The notes below the pieces were generated by a model. The model was not told where the DNA came from. It saw only the letters and a program-made list of their open reading frames with translations, and ran no database searches. 64,000 bases of DNA from Cladopsammia gracilis (Eukaryota; Cnidaria; Anthozoa; Scleractinia; Dendrophylliidae). How positions within the stretch are numbered: position 1 is the first letter of the stretch; each line of letters starts with the position of its first letter. Where the stretch lies: contig JAJGOT010000342.1 in NCBI GenBank assembly GCA_022457155.1, positions 452,001-516,000 of the forward strand, read 5' to 3'. The position numbers and the translations under genes were made by a program. Of this stretch, positions 22,401-33,849 are shown one piece after another.

Positions 22401-24158
22401 GCAGTGAAGGTGAAAGCAAAATCTATGTTACTGTTGCCCAAAGACAAAAGTTAGTTGCCTGTGGCTTCCAGGTGCTGCTTGAGCACAACCCTGTTTATAA
22501 CAAATTTTATATTGCTGATGTTGTCTTATAACTAACTAGGAACTGTGCCGCAAGTTCTTCTCCTCCATTCTAAATTCATCAGACAAAATACATACAGGTA
22601 GTCATTTTCCACCTACAGTGTACAATCAGCATCAAAATTACAGTTACAGATTTGTCCAAAACAACTTTTCCTACCTTTTCTTAAACTGATACCATAAGGT
22701 TATCTCAAAAAAGTGATCTCCCCCCTCCCTTCCCCTCCCCGTATCCGATGGTTTACCTTTGGTCAGGTAGTGTAGTTTGTGGGCAACAGCAAATGCCACT
22801 TTGGTTGGGGGGAAGGGGTGGGGTGTTTGGGTTTGTTATATTAATGTATTTTCCCAAAACATACCCCTTTAAAGGAAAGTGTCTCAGCAATTTTGTTGCC
22901 GATTGTAATATACTTGTATTTTATGAAACCAAGTAAAAATTTGGGGATCTAAAAAACATTCGTGATTTGCACCCTCCTGATCTAAAGTCCACCAATAAGA
23001 AGGGTACAGAGCTCAAAGCAGACCTTGCAATTTTGTCCTTGTTAAAGTAGTTTAATTTATAACTGCATTTTCTTTCTATTCAACAGCTGCTCTGCCCTCA
23101 ACCCAGCCAACAAGACTTGGGCATCTGTGTTTCAGTCTTTAGTGACAAGCAGTAACATATTGGATCACATCACTTTCAAGCACTCGCCATTTAAAACCTC
23201 CTGTTTTGCAGTGGAATTTGGGAAAAAACAAGATGACGTGAGAATTACAGCTGAGTTTCAAGGTGCTTGTAGCAATTTAATTCTACATGTATGTACCAAT
23301 TATACATGTACATGTACATGTAGTGCTCACCAATATTATGTCAAAGGCACTTCAAGTGGGGGGGGGGGGGAAGAGAGGAGGGGTGGGGGTGGAGGTGAGT
23401 GCTAATTTCTGCAGAGAACTATAGCTACACATGTACATGTACAGTATAAAACAATACAGACAACAGTATTTCAGATGTACACATGTAGGTTTTAAAGTAA
23501 CATTGTAGTGAGTCAATTGGGCAATTGCAAGCAGTCTATAATGGGGGGACTCCTGGGTTCTTGATTTGCCATTTTACAGTATTTGTTGGGTCAGGTGGCC
23601 AGGAATGTTATATGTACTGGGTGTTTTTTACATGAGATCCTCTGATTTGTTTGTTTGTTTTTAACACTAAGACACCATGTCTTGCAGTCTACCATGCCAG
23701 GTTGCAGCTTTTAAAGTACTTTGCCACTGACCGGCTTTCATCGGGACTTTTTTTATAGATTGATTAATGCACAAATTTAATGGTTAATAGAGGTTTTGCA
23801 CGGCAGCCATGTTGCATGGCAGGAACAATGAAAATGTTTTGCATTAGATAGAACTTTCTTTCCCATAGGGAAAAGAATCTATTATTTCTGCCATGCAACA
23901 TGGCTGCTGTGCAAAACTTCTATTGCTAAAATTTATTTATCAAATCATGATTGTTTGAATTATTGATCTTTTCGATCTAGCAATTGACTGGAAATTCCCA
24001 GCAGCCTTTTTTGCAGGCCTTGTCATCTTTTATAATGCAGAGAGACTTAGTAGGTATACCACTAAAAATGCATTTCTAACTAGTAACTGGTAATTAGAAC
24101 CTTACAGTACTGATACAGTTGTATATGTACACGATAAGAAAGATGATGATGGTGATGG

Positions 24159-24204
<46 letters not shown>

Positions 24205-24243
24205 GGTGGTGGTGGTGATGATGATGATGATGATGATGATGAA

Positions 24244-24276
<33 letters not shown>

Positions 24277-24407
24277 GGTGGTGGTGGTGGTGGTGGTGGT
24301 GGTGGTGATGGTGGTGGTGGTGGTGGTGGTGGTGGTGGTGGTGGTGGTGGTGGTGATGATGATGGTGGTGGTGGTGGTGGTGGTGGTGATGATGATGATG
24401 AAGATGA

Positions 24408-24441
<34 letters not shown>

Positions 24442-24476
24442 GGTGGTGGTGGTGGTGGTGGTGGTGGTGGTGGTGG

Positions 24477-24525
<49 letters not shown>

Positions 24526-27500
24526 GATGATGATGATGATTTCCTCGTGAGCCAATGACAAATGTAGATTTGTGAAGGGTACAATGAATGCTGAGCCATA
24601 CAACACAAGTGAAGTGATACAAACAGGAAATCATCAGAGAATGGTGTCTGTGGTAAACTCAGAATTTTAGTGCTGGAAACAACCCAGTTTTATTTCCTAC
24701 AAACAAACTATACGTACAGTGTACATGTAAGTCACATAAAATATTACAGTAACTTGACTGTGCTTTTGACAACAAATTCACATTCTCACATGTTGCATGC
24801 ACACAAAGCCCATATTCTTGTAGTCATCTGCATGTATAGTGTATGGCCTATGCAATGTAGAATGTTGACCATGCTTGATACATATTATGTACTTTATTTT
24901 TTTTAGGAACAGTGTGTTCTTTTACTCGTCTGGTGTCTCGCTTGGATTGATCATGTCTCTGCTATTGCTTGTCTATATTCTGCACAAACTAATTCCTGGG
25001 GTAAGATGTTACCTGTTATTACCGCTGTAATGTTTAGCACTGTAGCAATGATGGTGTACACATTTATGGACAGACTTGTTGTGTGATGATCCAAACAGTG
25101 CTTGGAATAAAGAAAAATCATACCCATTACCATAAAAACTGACCTTATTGCTCATTTTTGTTTCCCATTGACATGTACACTGTACATGTAAAGTCAAACC
25201 TGTTGTTATGGAAAGTTCTATTACCGTATTTATTCGATTAAACGCCGCGGCTTTTATTAAATTTTTAGCGTTTCCGATGCGGCGTTTATTCAAAGGCGGC
25301 GTTTATTTCAAAATCATTATGTAAAATACAAACATGTTTAAAGTTCTAATGTCTCGCTTTTTTTGTACCGTACTTGTCATTTATTTTTCTTATAATCCTA
25401 GAATAAACGCCACATTCTTCTAACTGGATGCGGCATTTATTCGAGGGAGGCGTTTATTGGTAATTTTTCTTCCATATGAGGCGTTTAATCGAGGGCGGTG
25501 TTTCATCGAGTAAAATGGGAACTTATGGACCCCTGTTTATTACGGACAGGTCACTTGAGTGCGTGAGAACCCAAAATCCTTGTACTACTACCCCTCTTGT
25601 ACAATCCTGATAGGGCTGGACAGCTTTTTAAAGACAGTTCACTTGGAGCGCGTTTCTTTTTGGACTTATTCTGCCCATTCCAAAAACAGAATACATGTAC
25701 CTCAAAACATTGCACCTATTCCTCTCGTAAAATAATATGGAAAGAAGTCGCTACTTTGACTATGTGTACCTGGACAAATTTTGGTGTGTGAGAATATCAA
25801 CAACAAGTTTTGTTAGCGTATTTGTTGTAGTTATTTATTTTTTTTTTATTTCAGGTAAATTTTGTTTTTCCTTTGTTTTAAATTCATTAGCATATATTAC
25901 CATACCCAAAAACAAAAAGTTACCCGAGATAAAAAATTAACAACAACATATTCTCATTTCAGAATGACCAGATTATATCCAAAAAAAAAAGCCCTTGTTC
26001 CCAAATAATTATAGCAAAATTCCCATTAAGCTACCTCAGTCTGTAATTCCGACATCTTTCTATTGCAGACAATTCACTTGGTCTCAACGAGACAAAAGTT
26101 CTTATAAACCCCGCACAGTATCCCTGTACTACGGATATCCCCAAGGAGACCACAAGTCTTATTCATTAAAAGTCTGCTTTTTAATGCGGCGCTCCCGTAA
26201 CGTTTGTTTTGTTGTCTGTTCAGAGAGGAGGCGCATATGCTGTTTTGATTGGGGGCTGGAGTGTGGGAGCGTATATAATACAGTGGGCATGTAGCAATTT
26301 AAAAGACCTGTTAATTAACCACAATCAGTTGGTCATTGGATATCTTGTAGTAGTAGGTAAGTACAGCTCTTTCTTCCTTGTATTACTTTTGTAGAATCGC
26401 GACAGATTTTGGGCAAATTACTGCTGGAAGCAAAATTAAAAGTTGTGCTTTTATTTAATATTTATTTTTCAATACTACGTAAAATTAATATTTATATTCA
26501 TTAGTTTATTTTCAACGTCTTGCAGTGATGGGTTTCTCCCTTTGTAGGGCTTTTTTTTTATGTAGATGTAGAATCGTTCACAGGATCAGCAATGTCGAAA
26601 GCCGTCATGTAAGGTGATAAATAAAGAAAAGAAAGAAGATAAATTTTAATCTCGGTACTGAGGTATATTACAACAGATTTTCTTTTTTCATTCTTCAGGC
26701 GTTATAAGCTTCTGTGTGTGTTATTATTACGGTCCCGTGACAAGTAACCGTGGTCTGGATCTCATCCGGTGGCTGCTTCAGCTTGTAGGACTGAGCCTGC
26801 TGTTCATGGGCACTCGGTCAGAGGAGGTTTCGCTTGCTCTGGTTGTCACGGTGATGTTGTCTCACATGATTCGCAGCAGTGGCCTCTTTTTCTACTGTTT
26901 AAAACTGCTTCCTAGAAACTGGTAAGGGTTCAAATGGAGTTCATAATTTCCTTTCTTTTCAAAGCTGTTGTTTAATGTATGTTTACGGTTGTGGATTGAA
27001 TTTGGGTCGAGAATGAGTAAAAACAAAATAAACAAATAATTAAAAATTAGCACGAGCGTTAGAGCAAGCATTTTGTCTTATTTTACAGTCAAACCGGATG
27101 TTCTTTTGCGCGCAAATTTGTAAACTTCCGCCGCAACATTGGTATTTTGATTGACAGTTTGCTTCGAGCAAGTTGGAAGTTACGCGAGCAGGTTGCAGTT
27201 CCTATTTCAAACTTGTTGTCAGTTGCAAATTACGAATTTTGTGAAAACACGTCCTTCTTCAGTTATGGCTCACGTACATCGCAGTAATACCACCTCGAAT
27301 GAGAAAAGAGAGAGAATAATTGCCTTGTGGTCGTCTGGTGTAAAACAAATCGCAGGCATTGTTGGATTATCAAGGCAAACTGTATCCAATATTGTAAACA
27401 GATTTTTACAACAGGAGACGTATTTTCCCGGTAAACCTGGCTGGAAGGAACGAACAGTTTCTACTCCTGACATCGTAGAGTTTGTCGAATATTGCAAGGT

Positions 27501-30500
27501 AACCAAAACCAAATACTGTCAATTCAGAAATCCGGCAACTGACAACAAAGTTTGTAAGAGTGAAAGCATTTTCTCTTACCTCTTAATGTTTCATTGTTCC
27601 CACTTGTTTTTCAAAATGAAATCAGTTTCCATGCGCCATGTTCACGGCCCTGTTTTTAGATACTTGCACATACCTCCTTCTCTGATACTGTTTCATGATC
27701 ACTTGTTTCGAACAAATGTAAAACATGGCGGCGATATGTTACCACATATACCTAATTCTATAAAGGTTGCTTTGGGAATTGGTCATTGGTAATTGGGCTT
27801 TGGCATTTGGCACACGGAACACAATGCAATGCTTTGCTTGAGTGACCGCCAAACAATAGCTTCCCAATGCCCAATGCCCAATGCCCAATGACCAAAGCAA
27901 CCTTTATTGAATTAGGTGTATATGTAAACTTGCTTCGGAAAAGCTCTATTCCTTCGGAAGTTGATTTTTGTCCGGTTCAGGTTTTAAGCGAGTAATTTGC
28001 TTCACATCCGGGATACGAATACTCAATAATTTCCAACCGTGCGTCTATAATTCGATGAAGCATGCGCGTGACGTAAGGTGCGTGCCCTATGGATTTATAA
28101 TCAACTTTATCTGGCAATAATATTATAGACGGACGGACGTTTACCTGAGCGTATAGACGCTCAGGTAAACATCCGATGCAAAACCCTTCAAATCGCTTAA
28201 ATTCGCCATTTTCAGCTACAAGAGCGACAACACACAACATTTCATGTAAAAATACGTTTATTAATATTTTTGATCTTATATATGAATATTCATCACTGAA
28301 TATTACGATAAGTGAACCTCTTCGATATTCCCATACATTTCCTCTAAATTTAAAAATACGAACGGTCACACAGTTTGTGTGGGCGCCCTGTGTCTTGTGC
28401 AGCAGCTATATGATCACCAACTTTCGCTTGGTTTTCATTTGCGATTAGGGACTGGTCAAAACGTTTAGGTGGGGGAGGGAGGGTGGTTCGGAGCATTGTG
28501 AAATGTGATGGATATAAAACAAATGACCCACCCCTCCCCTCCGGCACAAAACTGACTGACCCACACCTAAATGGAGGTTGAAAATTACTTGACCCACCGC
28601 CTATTAAGATGGAGTTGTTGGTTGCATAATCCCATGAAACCACACTTTGTTAATGAATTCGTAATTCGTAAATCTTTATTTAAACACGAACTTGTGGTGT
28701 TGATGATTTACGATTTACATTTAGATATATTTCTTAAGAAAATACAAAAGCATCCAAACAATTTAAGATTTACATTTAAAAACTATTCATAAATTAAGTT
28801 ACGCTAGTTAAAGACACAAAGAAGGCACAAACCATCTAGCAAAACAAATGTAAGGAAATTTACTGTTGCTAGTAAAGGAATAGACATATACAATGGCTTG
28901 ACAGACAATATTAGAGACAGTAGTTTTATTTTTACATTTAAGCGAAAATGTAAGAAATATTTGATCCTTGGAAACTAATATAGATACTTTATCCAACCAC
29001 TGGAATATAACTTTAAAATCGGCAAAGTAATAATTTAGAGAATGTAACTAGCCGATATCCGTCCTGACATTATAATAATATATATGTTGTGGTGCAATTT
29101 TATCCTTGGTGCAAATTTTATTTTCCTTTGTTTAAGACTCATTATCATACATTACCATACCCCAAAACAAAGGAAAATAAAATTTGCACCAAGGATAAAA
29201 TTGCACCACAACATATGATTAATGTAACCGGACAGGGAGTTTCCTCGATAAGCCTAGCAAGGCTTCCGAAACTTCCTGCTCAACATTAAGTATGCTATTG
29301 ATCAAATGTAGATTCCTGTAAACTTGTTGATATTGGGCAAATAAACAAATGTAAAGAAGGTGTTTTTTTTTTAATATGCCAAAATTAAAAAGGGGAAAAA
29401 CCGTAAGCTGCTTCACTTTGATTGTTTGGTCAACTATTAATAAAAGTAGTATCGAGACTTTGATTTCTGAAAAAAAAAAATTTGTTTCATTATGTATTTC
29501 TTACTATAAAATAGGATGACCCACCCACCCCCCATGGGATGTTGAAAATTACACAACCCAAGGGCGCAAAAACTGATTACCCACCCTCTCTCTGCGCCGG
29601 GTCACCCCCTCTATACTTTTTGACCAGTCCCTTATCTCGCAATGAAGACACCTTATCAGAGACATAGATCCCTTTTACCTGAAACCCATGTAAGTGGGCT
29701 GAAACGTGAAACGCGCATTCACAGCTTCCGAATATTCATTTTTTGCTTAGTACCATATTTGGAAACCCCTCGGTCCAGGGAGATTGGAAGCAAGTTGTTC
29801 TAGCGAATTGATGGTTAATATTTTTATCGTGATTTTTCGAATGTGGCTGTAACAACTTAGCAAATTGAACATTTGGAAGCTTGTTTTGAAGCGTACAAGA
29901 GACAGTTGCACTTTCAACCCACTTATGAGCTTCTGCTTTTACTTAATTCCTTCACAGGGTTTCCTACAGAGTTTATTACCTCTTCTTTCCACCGAAACAC
30001 AAGTTTCTGTCCGAGGAGGAATTCATTATACAGGGATCCAAAGAAACTAGCAGTGCTTTAGAAGATCTTAGAGAATATTGCAATAGCCCCGATTGCAACG
30101 CCTGGCGCGTGATTAGTCGACTAAAACATCCTACCAGGTATGATATTACTGTAAAGGCTCTTAGCCATTTAGTCTCAGACGAGTTCAGGGAAAAAAAAGG
30201 AAAAAAGAAATAGCTTTCATTTGAATGGTCACACTTTAGGATATCATCCACAGACTCAAACGTTAGAACCACCTTGCACCGCGTAATCATGTAACAGCAC
30301 TACAGGAAAAAAGTACTGCTCGATACAGCTATTTCAATTAACGTTGTCGGATGAAAGCTCAAAGCCTACAAGCCAAGACCGCAAGGTAGTGTGGATAGTG
30401 GTTAATAGCAGTTGTGGTGAATTTATGCATATAAATCCCGTACCACCTTGCGGTCTTGGCTTTGAGCTTTTTTCATCCGACAACGTTAATTGAAATAGCT

Positions 30501-30985
30501 GTATATAGTCATTTGAACAGTCATTCATAGACTCAAAACTTACAACTGTCTGGAGGACAATAAACAGCGCCACAAGAAAGTACTTTTACTATGGCTATCA
30601 GTTTTCGATAGGTAATTTGCGAGCTCGCTTCTTTTGAAGGTCGCTTTTTCGCTTTTCTCTCGTGTTCATTCTTCCAATGACTTATTTTTGCGTCACTCCT
30701 ACTGGAACTCATGCGTGGACCGATCCACCTCAATCACTTCAAAGCTTCGATAGCGTTGGCTACAAAATGGCAATTTTTATAAAGCGTGAAGCAATTTTTT
30801 CAGTTCGGGAGTCGTGGATTATTTTGATACCACCTTTGATTTCTAGATTCGCGCAGTTCGTGTCCAGTGGCCAGCACATTCTGGATGATGAAGTGAGGAC
30901 ATACGAAGACGATCCTTCACCTTGGCTCACAGAAAACAGTGAAGATGAAGAAGAGAACGGTTCGAATCACGATGAAAATCATTGA
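19454..30985 (+). CDS. NEMP1: Nuclear envelope integral membrane protein 1 (TMEM194), nine coding exons
   Basis: Exons: 19454-19544, 21226-21394, 23087-23262, 23981-24053, 24907-25000, 26224-26356, 26699-26921, 29958-30137, 30847-30985. All phases agree and give 425 aa (human NEMP1 is 444). Residues 1-26 are a signal peptide, followed by the lumenal domain. Five or so hydrophobic segments run from about residue 148 (DWKFPAAFFAGLVIFYN, then SSGVSLGLIMSLLLLVYILH) to about 300. The C-terminal nucleoplasmic part carries the family hallmark LREYCNSPDCNAWRVISRL and the conserved FAQFVSSGQHILDDEV, then an acidic tail. NEMP proteins sit in the inner nuclear membrane, bind RanGTP through this tail region and stiffen the nucleus; loss reduces animal fertility. 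The donor of exon 3 is GTGCTT, weak but required by phase. Introns hold a GAT/GGT microsatellite, several hairpin MITEs and a transposase fragment. Confidence 0.93.
19806..20697. mobile_element. AATCGATA-repeat element with inverted ends, NEMP intron 1
   Basis: The left end TTTTTAAACCCGGGTACCCA and the right end (complement TTTTAAAACCCAGGGTATCC) are inverted. Both subterminal zones, about 100-170 bp each, are filled with irregular copies of AATCGATA or ATCAATATC. The centre is ordinary AT-rich DNA. About 890 bp long, and no protein is encoded. Confidence 0.6.
21054..21204. mobile_element. Hairpin MITE (GTGGT/TTTTCCTTTG family), copy 1
   Basis: Nearly perfect 70-bp arms (GTGGTTCAAATTTTTCTTTG ... 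AATTTTTATTTTCCTTTGTC) surround a loop of about 15 bases. The right arm ends 22 bases before NEMP exon 2, so the hairpin may lie over the branch-point region. It shares terminus and core with 29082-29216 and 25854-25924. Confidence 0.75.
21395..23086. other. NEMP intron 2, no gene seen
   Basis: AT-rich intron with many ACATGTACATG palindromic motifs (for example near 21825 and 22230) and a C-rich run at 22720-22740. Frames here are short and lack coding character. Confidence 0.5.
24135..24541 (+). repeat. GAT/GGT compound trinucleotide microsatellite
   Basis: About 400 bases of GAT and GGT triplets in alternating blocks, with rare GAA. It starts about 80 bases after the donor of NEMP exon 4. 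The poly-His, poly-Thr/Ile, poly-Pro/Ser, poly-Met and poly-Val frames through it are artefacts. Confidence 0.95.
25221..25517. mobile_element. Interspersed element with GGCGTTTATT units
   Basis: The left end TTACCGTATTTATTCGATTA and the right end ATCGAGTAAAAT are roughly inverted. Between them are about seven variants of GGCGTTTATT in both orientations. It lies in NEMP intron 5 and is non-coding. The region 39640-39890 has similar AAACGGACA/AAACGC phrases. Confidence 0.6.
25854..25924. mobile_element. Hairpin MITE (TTTTCCTTTG family), degenerate copy 2
   Basis: GGTAAATTTTG, TTTTTCCTTTGTTTTAAATT, CATTAGCATATATTACCATA and AAAACAAAAAGTTACC follow the order of the copy at 29082-29216, but the outer arms are reduced. 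Confidence 0.5.
27264..27499 (+). pseudogene. Transposase-type helix-turn-helix fragment in NEMP intron 7
   Basis: The frame from Met 27264 (MAHVHRSNTTSNEKRERIIA) reads as a paired-like helix-turn-helix of the Tc1 transposase kind: a first helix KRERIIALWSSG, then VKQIAGIVGLSRQTVSNIVNRF. It runs to DIVEFVEYCK and then meets GTAACC, which could be a splice donor. The rest of the 213-aa frame (to 27792) is not transposase-like, and no DDE domain follows. It is probably the 5' remnant of a Tc1/mariner-like gene. An exapted DNA-binding exon is possible but less likely. Confidence 0.5.
27735..27926. repeat. Imperfect palindrome
   Basis: CACATATACCTAATTC and AAAGGTTGCTTTGGGAATTGG on the left are mirrored by CCAATGACCAAAGCAACCTTT and GAATTAGGTGTATATG on the right. 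The centre contains short CCCAATG tandem repeats. A second, tighter hairpin (ACGTTTACCTGAGCG) lies at 28128-28172. Confidence 0.6.
28447..29632. mobile_element. DNA element with GGGACTGGTCAAAA termini
   Basis: AGGGACTGGTCAAAA at the left and TTTTTGACCAGTCCCT at the right are inverted. TTA flanks both ends (TTA|GGGACTGG and CCAGTCCC|TTA), fitting a 3-bp target duplication of the PIF/Harbinger kind. The subterminal zones have TGACCCACCC motifs. No transposase is present, so it is non-autonomous. The hairpin MITE at 29082-29216 is nested inside it. Confidence 0.7.
29082..29216. mobile_element. Hairpin MITE (GTGGT/TTTTCCTTTG family), copy 3, nested
   Basis: Near-perfect arms (ATGTTGTGGTGCAATTTTAT ... 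CAAATTTTATTTTCCTTTG) of about 55 bp round a loop of about 25 bases. Nested within the element at 28447-29632, so it inserted later. The core matches 21054-21204. Confidence 0.75.
30190..30290 (+). repeat. R1-family repeat fragment, NEMP intron 8
   Basis: Contains GCTTTCATTTGAATGGTCAC followed by GGATATCATCCACAGACTC and GTTAGAACCACC: the R1 core without its ends. Confidence 0.6.
30323..30504. repeat. Hairpin element, NEMP intron 8
   Basis: ATACAGCTATTTCAATTAAC through GCCAAGACCGCAAGGT is mirrored at 30444-30504. Arms are about 70 bp with few mismatches and the loop is about 45 bases. Confidence 0.7.
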
Positions 30986-32095
30986 TTTTACTTCCATCTT
31001 CACCACTTCTCTGTTCTGATAGGCGATGAAGACAAAACAGCGGTTCGAATCGCGATCACAAATTAGTCGGTACATCTTTGACACGTTTTTCTCAAGAACG
31101 GACTCAACATCTTCATAACACTGGTATCGATTTTGCGAGAACTGCTATGATGGAAAGGTACTGACGACTCCATTTAGTTCCGTACAACATCCATACGGAG
31201 AAAATGAGTCACGTTGATGACCACGCAAAATTACGATGTGAGGCCTCCGTGGATCAAAACAAGGACTTAACTGACAGTCCGATCTGCTTTTTGTTCAAGC
31301 AGTTGTAAAAAGTGCATACGTACAGGAGTCCAACTTAGATCGCTTATTACGCCCTAGTGTTGATTCCCTTTACCATTTCTACTGGAAAGCGGTAGTCAGC
31401 CGTAGATCTACTGAGGGGAGAACACCCCCACCCCCCCCCCCCTCCCCCTCCCCCCACTAACACACACACACACACACACCCTCCCTCTCCTAACTTGAAC
31501 ATTGTTTTTTCAGTCTCTAATGTTATCTCCGCATCACGCACCCTCCCTCCGTCCCCCTGATCAACTCCACCCCTACCCCCCCCCCCCCCCCCCCCTCCCC
31601 TTGCCCTTCCACAAACGATGGAGGCTACATCTGTCTGAACCGTCATTTGGGTCGTGACACAACTCTTAGTGGAGAGATTCGTTGCGTGACAACTCAAATA
31701 ACGCTAAATAGTATATTATTAATTAGTCAGGTATTATAGCTTTATTTATTCTTATTGCAATTTTTCCTGCATTTTTTTAATGACACAACAACACGCTTTA
31801 GATTTCTACACCATACGTTTTATTGTAGCCTTTTACTATTACATGAATAAAATTCAGTTACACTTTTGTGAGTTGTTCACATTTTCCTCGCCTGTTTTTG
31901 ACAGAAGAGCTTTGATATACCTTCCATAGAAAATGGTACCCCTTTCATATACCTATAGAAGAAACTCTGCATCTCTTTACTATATCCTTGAGTGACTGAC
32001 CTTACGAAATATGTCCACAGAAAAACATCAGGCGTAACCACTACTGATGTTAACCAAACAATAAGTAAATAAACGGCAGTTTGCCCTCCCCTTTT
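30986..32095. other. NEMP 3' flank with C-rich low-complexity tracts
   Basis: No gene is seen. Poly-C/CT runs lie at 31425-31455 and 31575-31600, with a short CA tract at 31458-31480. An AATAAA at 31846 could be a distal NEMP polyadenylation signal but is about 860 bases past the stop. The gap near 31932 contains GGTACCCCTTTCATATACC, a stray unit of the CCCGGGGG family in reverse. Confidence 0.45.
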
Positions 32096-32166
32096 TTATA
32101 CTTCAAAAAGGTACCCCTTTCGGGCGGAGCATCCCCGCATAGCCCATTATAGGGAGAACTCCCGGA
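32096..32166 (-). mobile_element. Fragment of the CCCGGGGG family (reverse)
   Basis: GGTACCCCTTTCGGGCGGAG and GCATAGCCCATTATAGGGAG reproduce the left terminal 60 bases of copies 1 and 2 in reverse orientation. The rest of the element is missing. Confidence 0.65.
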
Positions 32167-32215
32167 GTTTAGTGAGCAATTGGACATTCATTTGTGTTAT
32201 TACAGTGATTTTAGT

Positions 32216-32328
32216 CAGACCGTGAAATAGTTAGTACACTAATAGAGGTTAGTAGATCTTATTTCCATCGTTTTCTTTTGTCTATTTGACTATTATACAC
32301 TAACTAGCAGAAACTGTTTCACGGTCTG
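32216..32328. repeat. Small hairpin MITE
   Basis: CAGACCGTGAAATAGTTAGT at the left and ACTAACTAG...TTTCACGGTCTG at the right are inverted. About 113 bp in all. Confidence 0.65.
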
Positions 32329-32407
32329 AGAAAAAATGAATCTTCTCCCTGGCGTGAAAGTAGGCTGGCTACTGGCCCTTAAAAAAAAAAAATAAGCATT
32401 TTTTTTT

Positions 32408-32727
32408 TTATTAGTGGTGTGGTGGATTGCTTGGGGGGTGGTGTAGGTGGATTCCTTAGGGGGTTGTGTAGGTGGATTCCTTGGGGGGTGGTGTAGGTGG
32501 ATTCCTTGGGGGGCTGTGTAGGTGGATTCCTTGGGGGGTTGTGTAGGTGGATTCCTTGGGGGGTTGTGTAGGTGGATTCCTTGGGGGTTGGTGTAGTTGG
32601 ATTCCTTGGGGGTTGTGTAGGTGGATTCCTTGAGGGGTGGTGTAAGTGGATTCCTTGGGGGATTGTGTAGGTGGATTCCTTGGGAGGTTGTGTAGGTGGA
32701 TTCCTTGGGGGTGGTGTGGGTGGATTT
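32408..32727 (+). repeat. Minisatellite, unit about 25-26 bp
   Basis: About twelve tandem copies of GTAGGTGGATTCCTTGGGGG followed by a short variable tail. The minus-strand frame rich in Pro, Thr and His across it is a by-product. Confidence 0.9.
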
Positions 32728-33849
32728 TACTGTAGGTTATACTGACCTGGCCGAATACACCATCGTCCGAGGACAAGATAAAACCATTCTTCCCTGATTT
32801 CTCTGAACGGACAACATTTGAAAGCAACGAACAGAGATTTGAAGTGATAAGAAAGCATAAGTTAATCTTTTATATTTTATTTCATTTTTTGCCTTTACTG
32901 TAGTCCTTCTTTAGATATTCACCTCCAGGCATTATTTTTTTCTGGTTTTTGGCGCACAAGTTTTTTGCCTATTTGTCAGAAATCAAGTAACAACTTCGGG
33001 CTGGCCATGCACTGATTTGGTATACACTAAAACAATTATTCACTTCAGTGTCAGTGAATAGTCGTGCCGGATATTTAGCTTGCAGCTTCGCGTCTCGAAT
33101 TCAAATCAAAGCTTCCTATTATGCTGTCTGTTTTCAATAATTTCCAATTGTTTATAACATTGAACTTTTGGGCAGTATTGGCAGTCAGATGTTAAGTGTC
33201 GCGACCAGTTCGCTATACCCGAATTTGGTATTCTTGGTTTGCACATAACGTCATAAAAATGCAAAAATCTGAGGACGGTATACATCCTACAAAGCTGTTT
33301 CTAACATGGTATGTAGATACCAGTGTTATAATCTTTAACTTAAAAAGTTTCAGGTTTGTTTTAACGATGTTTTTCTTCCGATTTATAATTAAAAGGTTAA
33401 ATGTGTCACGCAATTCATCACGCTATTTCAGATAAGCCGTGAAAATACATGTAAACAAAATTGAACCAATTGAAAGTTATTTTTGTATTATAGATGCTTA
33501 TAAGCCGATTTAATGGAACTTATAGTGAATCCAATCTTTTGTGATGAGATTTTAGTTTAGACTTTGGAGTTTTTGCCGCTATGTTAGGCACCAAGATGGC
33601 CACTCCATAATTTCTAACTAAAAATGTCTAATACTCGTTCGCCTATAACTCTTGAACGAAATGCTCTTGCGCTTCAAAATTTATCCTAGATGTGTAGTTT
33701 TAAACTCTCTACAATTCTGTAATCATTTTGATATCGGAATCTGTTGTTTAATGCTTCTGAATTTTGATATGACGTAAGTGATAACCAAGAATACCTTCTT
33801 TCGCAAAAAATTGCTGTTGATGCCTTTAGAACTCAGGCAGCTTAACCTT
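32728..33849. other. Intergenic DNA, nothing recognised
   Basis: AT-rich sequence. The 79-aa frame at 33196-33435 has no coding character or family resemblance. Confidence 0.5.

Noticed and set aside
24080..24634. ORFs of poly-His, poly-Thr/Ile, poly-Pro/Ser, poly-Met and poly-Val
   Set aside because: All are translations of the GAT/GGT microsatellite in different frames.
32456..32827. Minus-strand Pro/Thr/His repeat protein of 123 aa
   Set aside because: A product of the 25-26 bp minisatellite; no upstream coding context.
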